From contig CAKSNZ010000001.1 of the NCBI GenBank assembly GCA_934476515.1, forward strand, positions 62,001 to 126,000: a stretch of 64,000 nucleotides of DNA, given 5' to 3'. Below the pieces are notes generated by a model. That model was not told the DNA's origin. It saw only the letters and a list, made by a program, of their open reading frames with translations, and did not search any database. Source of the DNA: an uncultured Ruminococcus sp. (lineage in GTDB: Bacteria > Bacillota > Clostridia > Oscillospirales > Acutalibacteraceae). Positions 9,192-17,889 of this stretch are shown here, piece by piece (the stretch's first letter is position 1; every line of letters starts with the position of its first letter). The position numbers and the translations under genes are program-made.

Positions 9192-11441
9192 TTATTCTGC
9201 AATACCACTTTGTGGCGAGAAGGTAACTGTAATAACTGTACCTTCGCTAACCTTAGTACCCTCAGCTATACTTTGCTTTGTAGAGATACCGTCACCACTT
9301 GTACTTGAAGTACCCTTAACAGAGACATTCAGTCCATACTGAGAAGCAACACTGTTTACATCACTTAAGCTCATATCAAGTAGGTTAGGCACTTCTACCG
9401 TTTCTTTTGCCGAAGATTTGTCAGTATAGAGAACAACTGATCCACCCTTTGGTACAGTAGAATTTGACTCAGGCATTTGGGCAATAACCTTGCTACCTGA
9501 ACCCTTAACTACCGGTGTAAGTCCTTCATCAGAAATCTGCTGTTGAGCTTCTTCTGTTGACATACCAACATACTGACCGGCAATAGCATCTAGGTCTTCT
9601 CTTTCACTGTCTGTATATTCTGTTTCAACTTCCAAGTAAGGTAATACTTCTTCCATAATCTGTGAGGATACAGGTGCTGCTACAACAGAACCATAGTAGT
9701 TATCACCTGTAGGAGTATCAAAGAACATTAGCATTGCATATTTTGGGTTATCTGCAGGAGCATAACCTAGGAAAGACGCAATGTAGTCTTCTACACCATC
9801 ACCATTACTATCTACCAATTTTTCTGATGTACCTGTCTTACCGGCTACTCTATAACCTGCAACATAACCACATTTTACACCACCCTGTTCTGAGTTGTGT
9901 TGTAAAATTGTATTTAATGTTTTAGATACGCTACTTGAAATAACTTTTCTCTTAATCTTTGTATCATAATTCTGTACAACATTACCGTTGCTATCTTGAA
10001 TCTGCTTTACAACATGTGGCTGAACTAAGTTACCACCGTTTGCAACTGCTGATACAGCAGTAATCATCTGAATAGGAGTAATTGAGAAACCTTGACCGAA
10101 TGAAGCAACTGCAAGGTCAACAACACCCATTGAACCGTCCGGTGAGAAGAACTGGTCATCACTTTCACCGGGTAGGTCAATACCTGTTAAATCAGAATAA
10201 CCAAAAGCCTGATAATATTCCCAGAACTTTGCAGCACCGACTTTTGCACCGATTTGCATAAAAGCAGGGTTACAAGAATTGATAATTGCTTGTTCAAAAG
10301 ACTGTGTACCATGACCGTTCCAATCATGACAGTGGATAAGTCTATCGCTTACCTGCATAGAACCGGTACAGTTAAAGGTACTTGTATCTGCATTAACAAC
10401 ACCCTCTTCAAGTGCCATAGCAGAAGTAATAATCTTAAATACAGAACCTGGATAATATGTGTCTGAAATAGCCTTGTTACGCCACTGCTCAGACAAAGCC
10501 TCACTATAGGCCTTGTTCTTTTTCTTTTTATCTGTAATAGCTTTGATTTCTTTCTGTTTTGTTTCGTCAGCTATAGTATAAGGTTCGTTAAGGTCATAGC
10601 CACCAACTGTAGCCATAGCAATAATCTCACCATTTGTAACATCCATCATAATAGCACAACCACGATTATAAACCTTATTGGTTATGATATTCTGTTGCAT
10701 ATATTTTTCTACAATAGCTTGAACTGTTTCGTCAATAGTAAGAACTAAGTTGTTACCGTCTTTGGCATCAACACTCTGTTCATAAGCAAATGGCATATCA
10801 ACGCCTTGTGAGTTTTTAGCAGAAATAAGTCTGCCACTTGTACCGGAAAGATACTTATTATACTGATACTCCAAACCCTCAAGACCTTGGTCGTCTTCAC
10901 CTGTAAAACCGATTACAGAAGATGCCAGTTCATTATAAGGATAATATCTCTTGTAATCATCAAGCAAATCAATAACATTACTTAGTTTAAACTTTTTGCT
11001 TAAAGTATCTTGTAACTTAAGAATTTTATTTCTTTCTTTTGTTTCTATTTTTCTCTTTACATTAACGTAATATGAATTTTCCTTAGTTTCTTTTAGAACT
11101 TCGTCATAATCTAAATCAAGAATCTTTGAAAGATTTTTAGCTACATATTCTCTCTGTTCATCAGTTTTGAAATTAGCAGGAGCCATAACTACTCGCCATA
11201 CCGAGGCACTCTGAGCCAATACTTTACCGGTTCTATCGTAAATAGTTCCTCTTTTTGCTGAAATTTCAGTGTCATGTAGCTGTTGTTCAACAGCCTTTTG
11301 GCTTAGGCTCTCGCCCTTAACCACTTGTAAAAACGCAAGTCTGCAAGTAGCAGCACCGAAACCAATAACCAAAATAATAGCTAAAAGAATCATTGTTCTA
11401 TGTCTTAACTTTTGATTTACGCCTTTTACATTCTTAGCCAA
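9192..11441 (-). CDS. Class B penicillin-binding protein (FtsI/PBP2B type) with two PASTA domains
   Basis: Septal D,D-transpeptidase that cross-links peptidoglycan. 749 residues: one membrane anchor (17-41), a dimerisation domain, then a transpeptidase domain with SVFK (Ser333/Lys336), SCN (389-391) and KTG (535-537). Two PASTA modules follow (about 617-675 and 682-745), which in related proteins bind peptidoglycan or muropeptides. The start is TTG at 11439-11441 with AAAGGAG nine to ten bases upstream. It follows ftsL. SpoVD also has this architecture, so division versus sporulation cannot be settled by sequence alone; the ftsL neighbour favours division. Confidence 0.94.
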   Translation of the reverse strand: MAKNVKGVNQKLRHRTMILLAIILVIGFGAATCRLAFLQVVKGESLSQKAVEQQLHDTEISAKRGTIYDRTGKVLAQSASVWRVVMAPANFKTDEQREYVAKNLSKILDLDYDEVLKETKENSYYVNVKRKIETKERNKILKLQDTLSKKFKLSNVIDLLDDYKRYYPYNELASSVIGFTGEDDQGLEGLEYQYNKYLSGTSGRLISAKNSQGVDMPFAYEQSVDAKDGNNLVLTIDETVQAIVEKYMQQNIITNKVYNRGCAIMMDVTNGEIIAMATVGGYDLNEPYTIADETKQKEIKAITDKKKKNKAYSEALSEQWRNKAISDTYYPGSVFKIITSAMALEEGVVNADTSTFNCTGSMQVSDRLIHCHDWNGHGTQSFEQAIINSCNPAFMQIGAKVGAAKFWEYYQAFGYSDLTGIDLPGESDDQFFSPDGSMGVVDLAVASFGQGFSITPIQMITAVSAVANGGNLVQPHVVKQIQDSNGNVVQNYDTKIKRKVISSSVSKTLNTILQHNSEQGGVKCGYVAGYRVAGKTGTSEKLVDSNGDGVEDYIASFLGYAPADNPKYAMLMFFDTPTGDNYYGSVVAAPVSSQIMEEVLPYLEVETEYTDSEREDLDAIAGQYVGMSTEEAQQQISDEGLTPVVKGSGSKVIAQMPESNSTVPKGGSVVLYTDKSSAKETVEVPNLLDMSLSDVNSVASQYGLNVSVKGTSSTSGDGISTKQSIAEGTKVSEGTVITVTFSPQSGIAE

Positions 11442-11554
11442 CTAGTCTTGCTCCTTTCATATCTCTTTCATCTCAATAAATACGGAAAAAGAGTTAAGAT
11501 AATTAAAATCTCAACTCTTGTACCCTCTATAATCTTATTACACAAACCTAAGGG

Positions 11555-12052
11555 TTATGACCAAATTGAGGATATCCAATCTACTATAGTATCAAAAATA
11601 CTTTTATCCTCTTTTTCAACAACCTTGGCTTTATCCCCGCTAGATAAATCCACAAATTCCTTTTGACTGTTGTTTGCTTTAGTCATACCTAGTTTATCCT
11701 GTGCATATTCCTCAATAATAGAAGTTGTGTATTTAGCATCAACATTCATTTGCATTTGAGTATATTCACTTTGACTGTTTTCCAGTGTTTCCTGTGCTTC
11801 TGAAATTTTCTGATTTAGTTCAGTTAATTCAACCTGACTATAAATAATCATACCGACAACTGCTACAATAATTGCTGAAAACAGAAAACCAACAGTTAAT
11901 TTAAAAGGATTGCGTTTGCGTCTTTTTGCTTGTTCAATTTTTTTCTTAGGTATTTTTACTACCTTATTTTTCTTATGTAACTCCTGATTTTCAAGATTGT
12001 CATCTTCAAAAACAGAAATGTCATAAGCATTATTACTGCTCAAAAATGCCAT
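11555..12052 (-). CDS. FtsL-like divisome protein
   Basis: A 165-residue bitopic membrane protein. Lys/Arg-rich cytoplasmic segment (about 27-50), one membrane helix (about 52-71), then a coiled-coil rich in Glu/Gln (VELTELNQKISEAQETLENSQSE) and a septum-initiator-like motif IEEYAQDKLGMTK. Sequence conservation of FtsL is always weak; the call rests on topology and on its place between rsmH and the PBP gene. AGGTGAATAA precedes the ATG. It has its own probable promoter at 12231-12259. Confidence 0.85.
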   Translation of the reverse strand: MAFLSSNNAYDISVFEDDNLENQELHKKNKVVKIPKKKIEQAKRRKRNPFKLTVGFLFSAIIVAVVGMIIYSQVELTELNQKISEAQETLENSQSEYTQMQMNVDAKYTTSIIEEYAQDKLGMTKANNSQKEFVDLSSGDKAKVVEKEDKSIFDTIVDWISSIWS

Positions 12053-12230
12053 TTATTCACCTATATAACCAAATCTTCATTCTCTAAAACACCTTATAAG
12101 GTATTTTTTAATGTCTTTCTTCTCATAATCTTTACTTATTCGTAGTAATAAAAATCTCAATATATATTTATTGTAATTGTTTTGTTACACTATCTATAGA
12201 TATTTGTAACTATAATTACACCACTGATAT

Positions 12231-12259
12231 ATTTTACTACATAAGCAGTGCTTTGTCTA
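12231..12259 (-). promoter_or_regulatory. Sigma-A promoter for ftsL-pbp-mraY-ftsW-murG-murA-divIB
   Basis: Minus strand: TAGACA, exactly 17 bases, TAAAAT. It lies in the 235-base gap after rsmH and would give a leader of about 170 bases before ftsL, so the wall genes can be read separately from mraZ-rsmH. Confidence 0.6.
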
Positions 12260-12287
12260 GGGAAATACTACAAAACTGTCACTTTAC

Positions 12288-13211
12288 CTAAATTTTTTCG
12301 CAAACCCTTAATTTTGCACTTCTACTTCTAGGATTTTTGTCTAATTCTTCCTGGGTAGCCTCTATAGGCTTACGGTTTACTAACTTTGCCTTTGGTACAT
12401 TTCCACAAACACATACCGGAAAATCTTTTGGACAAGTACAACCTTTGCACCAAGAAGCCATCTTTTGCTTAACTATTCTATCCTCTAATGAATGGAAAGA
12501 AATAACTGCAAGCCTACCCTTTGGACTTAGCATTTCAAATGCTTCATCAAGACCGTTTTCAAGCTGAGTAAGTTCTCCATTTACTTCAATTCTAAGTGCT
12601 TGAAAAGTCTTTCTTGCAGGGTGGCCCTCTCTCCTAACCTTTTGAGGTACAGAATTCTTAATAATCTCAGCAAGTTGAAGAGTAGTTGTAATCCTTTCTT
12701 CTTCTCTTGCTTTAACTATCCCCTTGGCAATAGATGGAGCAAATTTATCTTCACCATAGCGATATATAATATCTCTAAGTTCTTCATAACTTAAGTCATT
12801 TACTAAATCTTCAGCAGAAGTACCACTTTGGCTCATTCTCATATCTAAAGGTGCATCCTTGTGAAAGCTGAAACCTCTTTCGTCAGTATCTAACTGATGA
12901 GAACTAACACCAATATCAAGAAGAACACCATCTACTTGATAAATACCCCTGTCATTTAATAGCTTTTTCATATCACCAAAACAACCATTTACAATAATTG
13001 AATTTGGCTCATTTTTAAATCTTTCGGAAATTGTTGTAATAGCATCCGGATCTCTGTCAATAGAAATCAATTTGCCACAATCAAGTTTCTTTAGAATTTC
13101 TGCTGAGTGACCGCCACCACCTGCTGTACCGTCAACATAAATTCCATTAGGTTTTATATTTAGTCCCTCAATGCACTCATTGAGAAGAACTGAAATGTGA
13201 TTAAATTCCAT
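12288..13211 (-). CDS. rsmH: 16S rRNA (cytosine1402-N4)-methyltransferase
   Basis: RsmH (MraW) methylates N4 of C1402 in the P-site region of 16S rRNA. The 307-residue protein starts HISVLLNECIEGL and has the SAM-binding DGTAGGGGHSAEIL, LLDIGVSSHQLD and HPARKTFQALRIEVN motifs. The C-terminus NPRSRSAKLRVCEK is typical. It begins two bases after the mraZ stop with only a weak Shine-Dalgarno, which suggests translational coupling to mraZ. Confidence 0.97.
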   Translation of the reverse strand: MEFNHISVLLNECIEGLNIKPNGIYVDGTAGGGGHSAEILKKLDCGKLISIDRDPDAITTISERFKNEPNSIIVNGCFGDMKKLLNDRGIYQVDGVLLDIGVSSHQLDTDERGFSFHKDAPLDMRMSQSGTSAEDLVNDLSYEELRDIIYRYGEDKFAPSIAKGIVKAREEERITTTLQLAEIIKNSVPQKVRREGHPARKTFQALRIEVNGELTQLENGLDEAFEMLSPKGRLAVISFHSLEDRIVKQKMASWCKGCTCPKDFPVCVCGNVPKAKLVNRKPIEATQEELDKNPRSRSAKLRVCEKI

Positions 13212-13213
13212 AA

Positions 13214-13630
13214 TTAAAACTTAATAAGCTGTAGAGCATCCTCAAGTTCTTGGCGTTGTTTAGCCATAAATGCATCGAACTTATCTTTGTTCCATACTTC
13301 AATACGACTATCCATACCAACAACTACAGCCTCACCTTGGATGGCGCTGTCCTCACGCAATTTTTGGGGAATTTGAATTCTACCCTGACCGTTTGGACTA
13401 ACTAGTGTTGCTGCAGATAAAAGCAAATATTGAAGTGCCATAGCTTTGTTAGCAGGTAGCTCCCTTATCTGCTCTCTTAGACGATTAAACTCATCAACAG
13501 ACATAATCTGTATATTTTCAGAAAAGCCATTGGTTACATAAAATTCTTCACCAAGTTCTTCTCTGAATTTCTGTGGCAGTACAATTCTGCCTTTTGCGTC
13601 AACTGAATGAACTGTTGTACCGGAAAACAT
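13214..13630 (-). CDS. mraZ: Transcriptional regulator MraZ
   Basis: First gene of the division cluster. A 138-residue protein with two SpoVT/AbrB-like swapped-hairpin halves, each with the DxxxR-type signature: VDAKGRIVLPQKFREEL (10-26) and NGQGRIQIPQKLRED. MraZ forms a ring and binds repeated boxes in its own promoter region; in studied bacteria it represses or activates the division operon. GGAGGTGG lies upstream of the ATG. The region immediately upstream contains phased repeats, annotated separately, that are good candidates for its binding site. Confidence 0.97.
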   Translation of the reverse strand: MFSGTTVHSVDAKGRIVLPQKFREELGEEFYVTNGFSENIQIMSVDEFNRLREQIRELPANKAMALQYLLLSAATLVSPNGQGRIQIPQKLREDSAIQGEAVVVGMDSRIEVWNKDKFDAFMAKQRQELEDALQLIKF

Positions 13631-13663
13631 ATTAAACTGCCACCTCCATTTTTAAGTAAATAT

Positions 13664-13717
13664 GACACATGAAAATCACTTATCGACACCAAGTGCCCTA
13701 TTGTGACACCAAATGCC
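13664..13717 (-). promoter_or_regulatory. Phased direct repeats, candidate MraZ boxes
   Basis: Plus-strand GACACCAAGTGCC (13685-13697) and GACACCAAATGCC (13705-13717) differ at one base and are spaced 20 bases apart. A weaker third unit beginning GACACA lies at 13664, 21 bases further on. On the coding strand each full unit reads GGCA(C/T)TTGGTGTC. They sit between the predicted transcription start and the mraZ ribosome site, where MraZ auto-regulation would act. The assignment to MraZ is inference from position and spacing. Confidence 0.65.
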
Positions 13718-13732
13718 ACTTCTATATGAACC

Positions 13733-13761
13733 ATTATATACTACTTGTAATGATATTGCAA
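13733..13761 (-). promoter_or_regulatory. Sigma-A promoter for mraZ-rsmH
   Basis: Minus strand: TTGCAA (13756-13761), a 17-base spacer and TATAAT (13733-13738). Transcription would start near 13726, just upstream of the phased repeats. Confidence 0.8.
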
Positions 13762-13835
13762 GGAATTTGTAACAATTTCTTTATATTTTCAAACTGTTCA
13801 CATAATGAGTTTTGGATACAAAAAATAATTTTAGA

Positions 13836-13866
13836 CAAAAAAATAACCACTACTTTCGTAGTGGTT
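13836..13866 (-). terminator. Terminator of the uvrC-rsmD-coaD operon
   Basis: Minus strand: a perfect 9-bp stem (13858-13866 with 13845-13853, loop GAAA) followed by ATTTTTTTG. It separates the upstream operon from the mraZ promoter. Confidence 0.9.
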
Positions 13867-13889
13867 AAAAATCTCTGTTATTTACTTAA

Positions 13890-14345
13890 TCAGTCTTTCT
13901 TCTGAGCCTGAATATCCTGACGAGTCTTACGGATTTCGTTAGTTAAATCTGTTAGAGTTTCGTCAGCTCTCTTCATTAGGTCAGTAACATAACCGTTAGC
14001 TGCCTTCTTCATTTCAGAAGACTTTTTCTTTGCATCGCTGATAATATCAGCAGCCTGAGCCTGAGCCTGTTTTGTGATTTCATCTTCAGCAACTAGCTGT
14101 TTCTTCTTTTCTTCACCGGCACGGATAATTTCTTCTGCTTCCTTCTTAGCTTCAGCAAGAATCTGGCTTCTATCTGCTACAATGCTCTTAGCCTGTCTAA
14201 CTTCACCAGGTAGTGCATCCTGAATGTCGTCAAGAATATCAAGAACTGCTTCTGTATCTACAACAGCCTTACCACCTGTTAAAGGTAGAACCTTTGCATC
14301 GTTCATCATATCTTCTAACTCATTGATTAGGTCTTCCACTCTCAT
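13890..14345 (-). CDS. Coiled-coil protein, ATP-synthase b-subunit/DivIVA-like, function unknown
   Basis: A 151-residue, highly charged, helical protein without membrane segments. Residues 1-50 include VEDLINELEDMMNDAKVLPLTGGKAVVDTEAVLDILDDI. From about 52 a long coiled coil rich in Ala/Glu/Lys runs to the end (AEAKKEAEEIIRAGEEKKKQL...). Such proteins next to coaD in Clostridia are usually labelled ATPase or hypothetical; the coiled coil resembles the b-subunit stalk. AAAGGAG precedes the ATG and overlaps the coaD stop region. It is the last gene of its operon. A scaffold or curvature-sensing role would be speculation. Confidence 0.75.
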   Translation of the reverse strand: MRVEDLINELEDMMNDAKVLPLTGGKAVVDTEAVLDILDDIQDALPGEVRQAKSIVADRSQILAEAKKEAEEIIRAGEEKKKQLVAEDEITKQAQAQAADIISDAKKKSSEMKKAANGYVTDLMKRADETLTDLTNEIRKTRQDIQAQKKD

Positions 14346-14346
14346 C

Positions 14347-14835
14347 TTAATTAACTCCTTTTAATCTACTGTATATTTTGTCATACAAACAAGCCGGAAC
14401 AAAATCACTAATGTCCCCACCGAAGGATGCTACCTGCTTAACCATACTAGAGCTTAAATACATATACTTTGCACTGGTAGTTAGGAAGATAGTTTCCAAA
14501 TCGGGATTGAGTTTTTTGTTTGTTAAAGCCATTTGAAATTCATATTCAAAGTCAGATACAGCTCTTAACCCCTTAACAACTGTAACTGCTGATCTTTCCT
14601 TTGCATAACTTGCCAAAAGACCATCAAAAGATACAATCTCCAAATTGCTGATATGTGTTGTCGCTTCCTTTAACAAATCAATTCGTTCGTTAATAGAAAA
14701 ACTTGGTTGTTTATTTGGATTAACCATAACGGCAACAATAACTTTGTTGAACATCTTAGATGCTCTTTCTATAATATCAATATGTCCAAGGGTTACCGGA
14801 TCAAAGCTACCCGGACAAATTGCTATTTTATCCAT
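14347..14835 (-). CDS. coaD: Phosphopantetheine adenylyltransferase
   Basis: Catalyses the penultimate step of CoA synthesis, adding AMP to 4'-phosphopantetheine. 162 residues from ATG 14833-14835, with AGAGG six bases upstream; a TTG-started extension to 14853 lacks such a site. The nucleotidyltransferase motif [15 protein letters not shown] (residues 8-22) and the C-terminal [16 protein letters not shown], equivalent to the ISSTxVR segment, are clear. It lies between rsmD and the coiled-coil gene, and complements the pantothenate genes at the left end of the window. Confidence 0.96.
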   Translation of the reverse strand: MDKIAICPGSFDPVTLGHIDIIERASKMFNKVIVAVMVNPNKQPSFSINERIDLLKEATTHISNLEIVSFDGLLASYAKERSAVTVVKGLRAVSDFEYEFQMALTNKKLNPDLETIFLTTSAKYMYLSSSMVKQVASFGGDISDFVPACLYDKIYSRLKGVN

Positions 14836-14865
14836 TCTTTTTCCTCTTTCCAAGTTTAGTACGAA

Positions 14866-15414
14866 CTACTCAATATTTTCTTTGTAACAAAAACTGCTTA
14901 TCTTTATTTTACCATAGCGATATTCTCTGTCAAGGCTAAAATTAGAATATTTTTCAATTATTTTTTCATCAACAGGATGTTCGCACAGCACAACACCGGT
15001 TTCTTTCATATTTTCAAATACCAAAGGCAGTACTTCTTCAAGCAAACCTTGTCTATATGGTGGGTCAAGAAAAGCAATATCAAACTTCTCCTTATTCATC
15101 TTTAAGAAACTTACTGCTGAACCATTAACAACCTTTGATTTATCTTGAAATTTACATTTTTCAATATTTTCATTTACTACTTGCAAAGACTTTTTGCTAC
15201 TGTCAACAAATACAGCTTTCTTTGCACCTCTTGAGATAGCTTCAATTCCCATTTGTCCACTACCGGCAAACAAATCAAGAAAAGTTCTACCTTCTATTCC
15301 AAATTGTAAAGCAGAAAAGATACCTTCCTTTACTCTGTCTGTGGTAGGTCTTACATCATTACCCTCCAGAGTTCTCAGTCTTGTACCTTTTGCTATTCCT
15401 GTAATAACTCTCAT
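14866..15414 (-). CDS. rsmD: 16S rRNA (guanine966-N2)-methyltransferase
   Basis: RsmD methylates G966 of 16S rRNA. 182 residues; motifs are RVITGIAKGTRL at the start, RPTTDRVKEGIF (22-33), the SAM-binding FLDLFAGSGQMGIEA (46-59) and the catalytic DPPY (117-120). The pair rsmD-coaD is one of the commonest neighbourhoods in bacteria. There is a 41-base gap after uvrC. Confidence 0.95.
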   Translation of the reverse strand: MRVITGIAKGTRLRTLEGNDVRPTTDRVKEGIFSALQFGIEGRTFLDLFAGSGQMGIEAISRGAKKAVFVDSSKKSLQVVNENIEKCKFQDKSKVVNGSAVSFLKMNKEKFDIAFLDPPYRQGLLEEVLPLVFENMKETGVVLCEHPVDEKIIEKYSNFSLDREYRYGKIKISSFCYKENIE

Positions 15415-15454
15415 AATATCACCACCGTAATTCTAACATATATAAAAGAAAAAC

Positions 15455-17287
15455 TCAATTACTATTATTTTCATTATGAAAATAATTATAAACGTTATCG
15501 GCAGAAACCTTATTCATTTTAGGTGCATTAAGTAATTCTTCATAATCAGCTTCGCTGATATTTTTAATAGTTCTAAAGTGTTTTAAAAGTGCTTTTGCTC
15601 TTTCAGTACCTACTCCCGGAATATCGGTTAATGAACTTTTAAAGGTATTCATACTTCTTCTTTGACGCTGATAACCAATAGCAAATCTATGGACTTCATC
15701 CTGCATTTTACTGATAAAGGTAAATAGTTTTCTCTTTCTGCTAATTGCAATTTCACCCTTATCTGAAACAATTGCCCTTGTTCGGTGACTGTCATCCTTA
15801 ACCATACCAAAAGTAGGTATGTCAATGTTATGTTTTTTCAGTATAGGCAATACTGCATTTACTTGACCTTTACCACCATCAAGCAAGATTAAATCAGGCT
15901 TTTTGCCAAATCCAACAGGCTCCTCTGCTTTTTCATATTCATCAAGTCTTCTGTCAATAACTTCTGCCATACTTGCATAGTCATCCTGACCTTCAAAGCC
16001 TTTTATCTTGAACTTTTTATATGCCTTTTTATTTTTCTTGCCGTTTTCATAAACTATCATACCACAAACATTTTCACTACCGCTAAGGTTACTGTTGTCG
16101 TATGATTCAATATATTCAGGAATTTTATCAAGTCCTAAAACTTCTTTAAGTTCTTCCAGCACACCATATTCACCGGTAGTACTGCCTTTAGTTTGGGCAA
16201 GTCTTTCAATTGCATTTTTCTTGCACATATCTACAAGGTGCTTTTGGTCACCGATTTTAGGCACAACAATATGAACTGCTGAACCTTTCTTTTCACTAAG
16301 CCACTGAGTAAGCAGTTTACTGTCCTCAATCTCTCTGTCCAGTGTTAACTGTTTTGGAACATCATCTCGGATTGTATAGTAACGGGTGATAAACTCAGCC
16401 ATTAATTCTTCTTCATTCTCACCGTTATCAACCATAAAATGTTCTCTGTCAAAAAGCCTGCCGTCTTTAAATCTAAACACTTCAAATGTACCTTTGTCAC
16501 CATCGGTAATATAAGCAATTACATCTTGTTCATCAACCTTAATGTCAACTACCTTTTGCTTATCATTCATTTTCTTAACTGAAGCTATTCTGTCACGAAT
16601 TTTTGCAGCTAATTCAAAGTCGAGATTTTCTGAAGCTTTGTTCATTTCTTCAGTCATTTTTGCAATAGACTCTGTTGTACCACCTTTTAAAAATTCTAAC
16701 GCAGAGTCAATATGCTCGTTGTATTCTGCCAATGACATTTTTCCTCTACATGGTGCACAACATTGCTTTATATGATAATTTAAACAAGGTCTTGTTTTCC
16801 TAAAATCTTCAGGAAACTTCTTGTTGCAAGTAGGAAGCTGAAAAATCTTTATTGCCTCATCAATGGCATTCTTAACATAATAGGAACTTTTATAAGGTCC
16901 GATATATGTTGCCTTTGGGTCATCCTGTTGTAAAGCATAGGAGATTCTTCTCCACTTATCACTACTGACTTTAATATAGCTATAGCCCTTGTCATCCTTT
17001 AAAAGAATATTATACTTAGGTGTATTTTGCTTAATCAATGAACATTCAAGGATAAGAGCCTCAAACTCACTGTCGGTAATAATATAGTCAAAGTCATAAA
17101 CATTACTGACCATTCTACGGACTTTTTCTTGATGGTTATTTTGGCTACCAAAATACTGACTGACTCTGTTCTTTAGAGCCTTTGCTTTACCGATATAAAT
17201 GATATTGTGACTGCTGTCTCTCATTATATATACTCCGGGAAGTAGTGGTAAAGCCATTGCCTTTTTTCTTAATTCTTTAATATTCAC
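15455..17287 (-). CDS. uvrC: Excinuclease ABC subunit C
   Basis: Nuclease subunit of nucleotide excision repair, cutting on both sides of a lesion after UvrA/UvrB loading. 610 residues: GIY-YIG domain (GVYIMRDSSHNIIYIGKAKAL from about 18), a cysteine cluster (CNKKFPEDFRKTRPCLNYHIKQCCAPC), a UVR domain near 205-240, the UvrC RNase H-like domain (ESYDNSNLSGSENVCGMIVY, LILLDGGKGQVN) and C-terminal helix-hairpin-helix motifs (DIPGVGTERAKALLKHF). The start is GTG at 17285-17287 with GAGGTGA five bases upstream. It begins just past the terminator of the HPr-like gene. Confidence 0.97.
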   Translation of the reverse strand: MNIKELRKKAMALPLLPGVYIMRDSSHNIIYIGKAKALKNRVSQYFGSQNNHQEKVRRMVSNVYDFDYIITDSEFEALILECSLIKQNTPKYNILLKDDKGYSYIKVSSDKWRRISYALQQDDPKATYIGPYKSSYYVKNAIDEAIKIFQLPTCNKKFPEDFRKTRPCLNYHIKQCCAPCRGKMSLAEYNEHIDSALEFLKGGTTESIAKMTEEMNKASENLDFELAAKIRDRIASVKKMNDKQKVVDIKVDEQDVIAYITDGDKGTFEVFRFKDGRLFDREHFMVDNGENEEELMAEFITRYYTIRDDVPKQLTLDREIEDSKLLTQWLSEKKGSAVHIVVPKIGDQKHLVDMCKKNAIERLAQTKGSTTGEYGVLEELKEVLGLDKIPEYIESYDNSNLSGSENVCGMIVYENGKKNKKAYKKFKIKGFEGQDDYASMAEVIDRRLDEYEKAEEPVGFGKKPDLILLDGGKGQVNAVLPILKKHNIDIPTFGMVKDDSHRTRAIVSDKGEIAISRKRKLFTFISKMQDEVHRFAIGYQRQRRSMNTFKSSLTDIPGVGTERAKALLKHFRTIKNISEADYEELLNAPKMNKVSADNVYNYFHNENNSN

Positions 17288-17301
17288 AATATCACCTCAC
17301 A

Positions 17302-17336
17302 ATAAAAAAATAAGGGTGGTTAAAAACTAACCACCC
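17302..17336 (-). terminator. Terminator between the HPr-like gene and uvrC
   Basis: Minus strand: a perfect 9-bp stem (17328-17336 with 17314-17322, loop of 5) followed by TTATTTTTTTATT. It lies 17 bases past the HPr-like stop and 15 bases before the uvrC start. Confidence 0.9.
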
Positions 17337-17353
17337 ATAATGAAAGTCAAAAA

Positions 17354-17620
17354 TTACATATCAGTGAAACCTGATTCTACAAGAGCAACAATACCTTCTG
17401 TTGCATCCTTTTCGTCAGGACCATCTGCAATAATCTTAATTGTTGTACCACCAACAACACCTAGGGATAAAACACCAAGAAGACTCTTACCACTTACTCT
17501 TCTTTCATCCTTTTCTACCCATACAGTTGACTTATATTCGTTAGCCTTCTGAATAAAAAATGTTGCAGGTCTACCTCTTAGTCCTGCTTTGTTCTGAACT
17601 AAAACTTCCTTTACATACAT
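17354..17620 (-). CDS. HPr-family protein lacking the active-site histidine (Crh-like)
   Basis: An 88-residue HPr fold. HPr passes phosphate from enzyme I to sugar permeases through His15 and is a CcpA corepressor when Ser46 is phosphorylated. Here the His15 motif reads KAGLRGRPATFF, so residue 15 is Arg (codon AGA), while Arg17 is kept. The regulatory serine motif GKSLLGVLSLGV is intact, with Ser at exactly position 46. The protein cannot act as a normal PTS phosphocarrier but could be a target of HPr kinase, like Bacillus Crh, which has Gln15. It is expressed alone from a strong promoter and ends in a terminator. The regulatory role is inference. Confidence 0.9.
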   Translation of the reverse strand: MYVKEVLVQNKAGLRGRPATFFIQKANEYKSTVWVEKDERRVSGKSLLGVLSLGVVGGTTIKIIADGPDEKDATEGIVALVESGFTDM

Positions 17621-17721
17621 GCCTAAATCCCTCTCTTGTCAGTGAATAAAAACCTAAAATTTATCAAATCTTGCTTATAAAATCGAAACATCATAAGCAA
17701 ATTTTCACATTCAATAAGTGT

Positions 17722-17750
17722 ATTATAACCCTAGAAAACAACTAAATCAA
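17722..17750 (-). promoter_or_regulatory. Sigma-A promoter for the HPr-like gene
   Basis: Minus strand: TTGATT, 17 bases, TATAAT. The leader before the ATG is about 95 bases. The remaining part of the gap up to trmD is AT-rich with no feature that I can name. Confidence 0.75.
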
Positions 17751-17889
17751 CCTTATTTTTTAAATTTGTTTCACTACACATTTGAAAAGAAAATAAAAAT
17801 CTGTTTCTTGTGCAATCCGACGAAAACAGCAACACATTTTTGTTATTACATCACAAGAATTTAATTTAGTTATAACCAATATTACAATA

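Noticed and set aside
13534..13734. Frame overlapping the mraZ start and promoter
   Set aside because: It covers the promoter -10 element and the phased repeats and has no ribosome site.
17302..17336. Hairpin before uvrC considered as a riboswitch or attenuator
   Set aside because: It is a simple terminator stem with a T-run directly after the HPr-like gene; no aptamer-like structure is visible.
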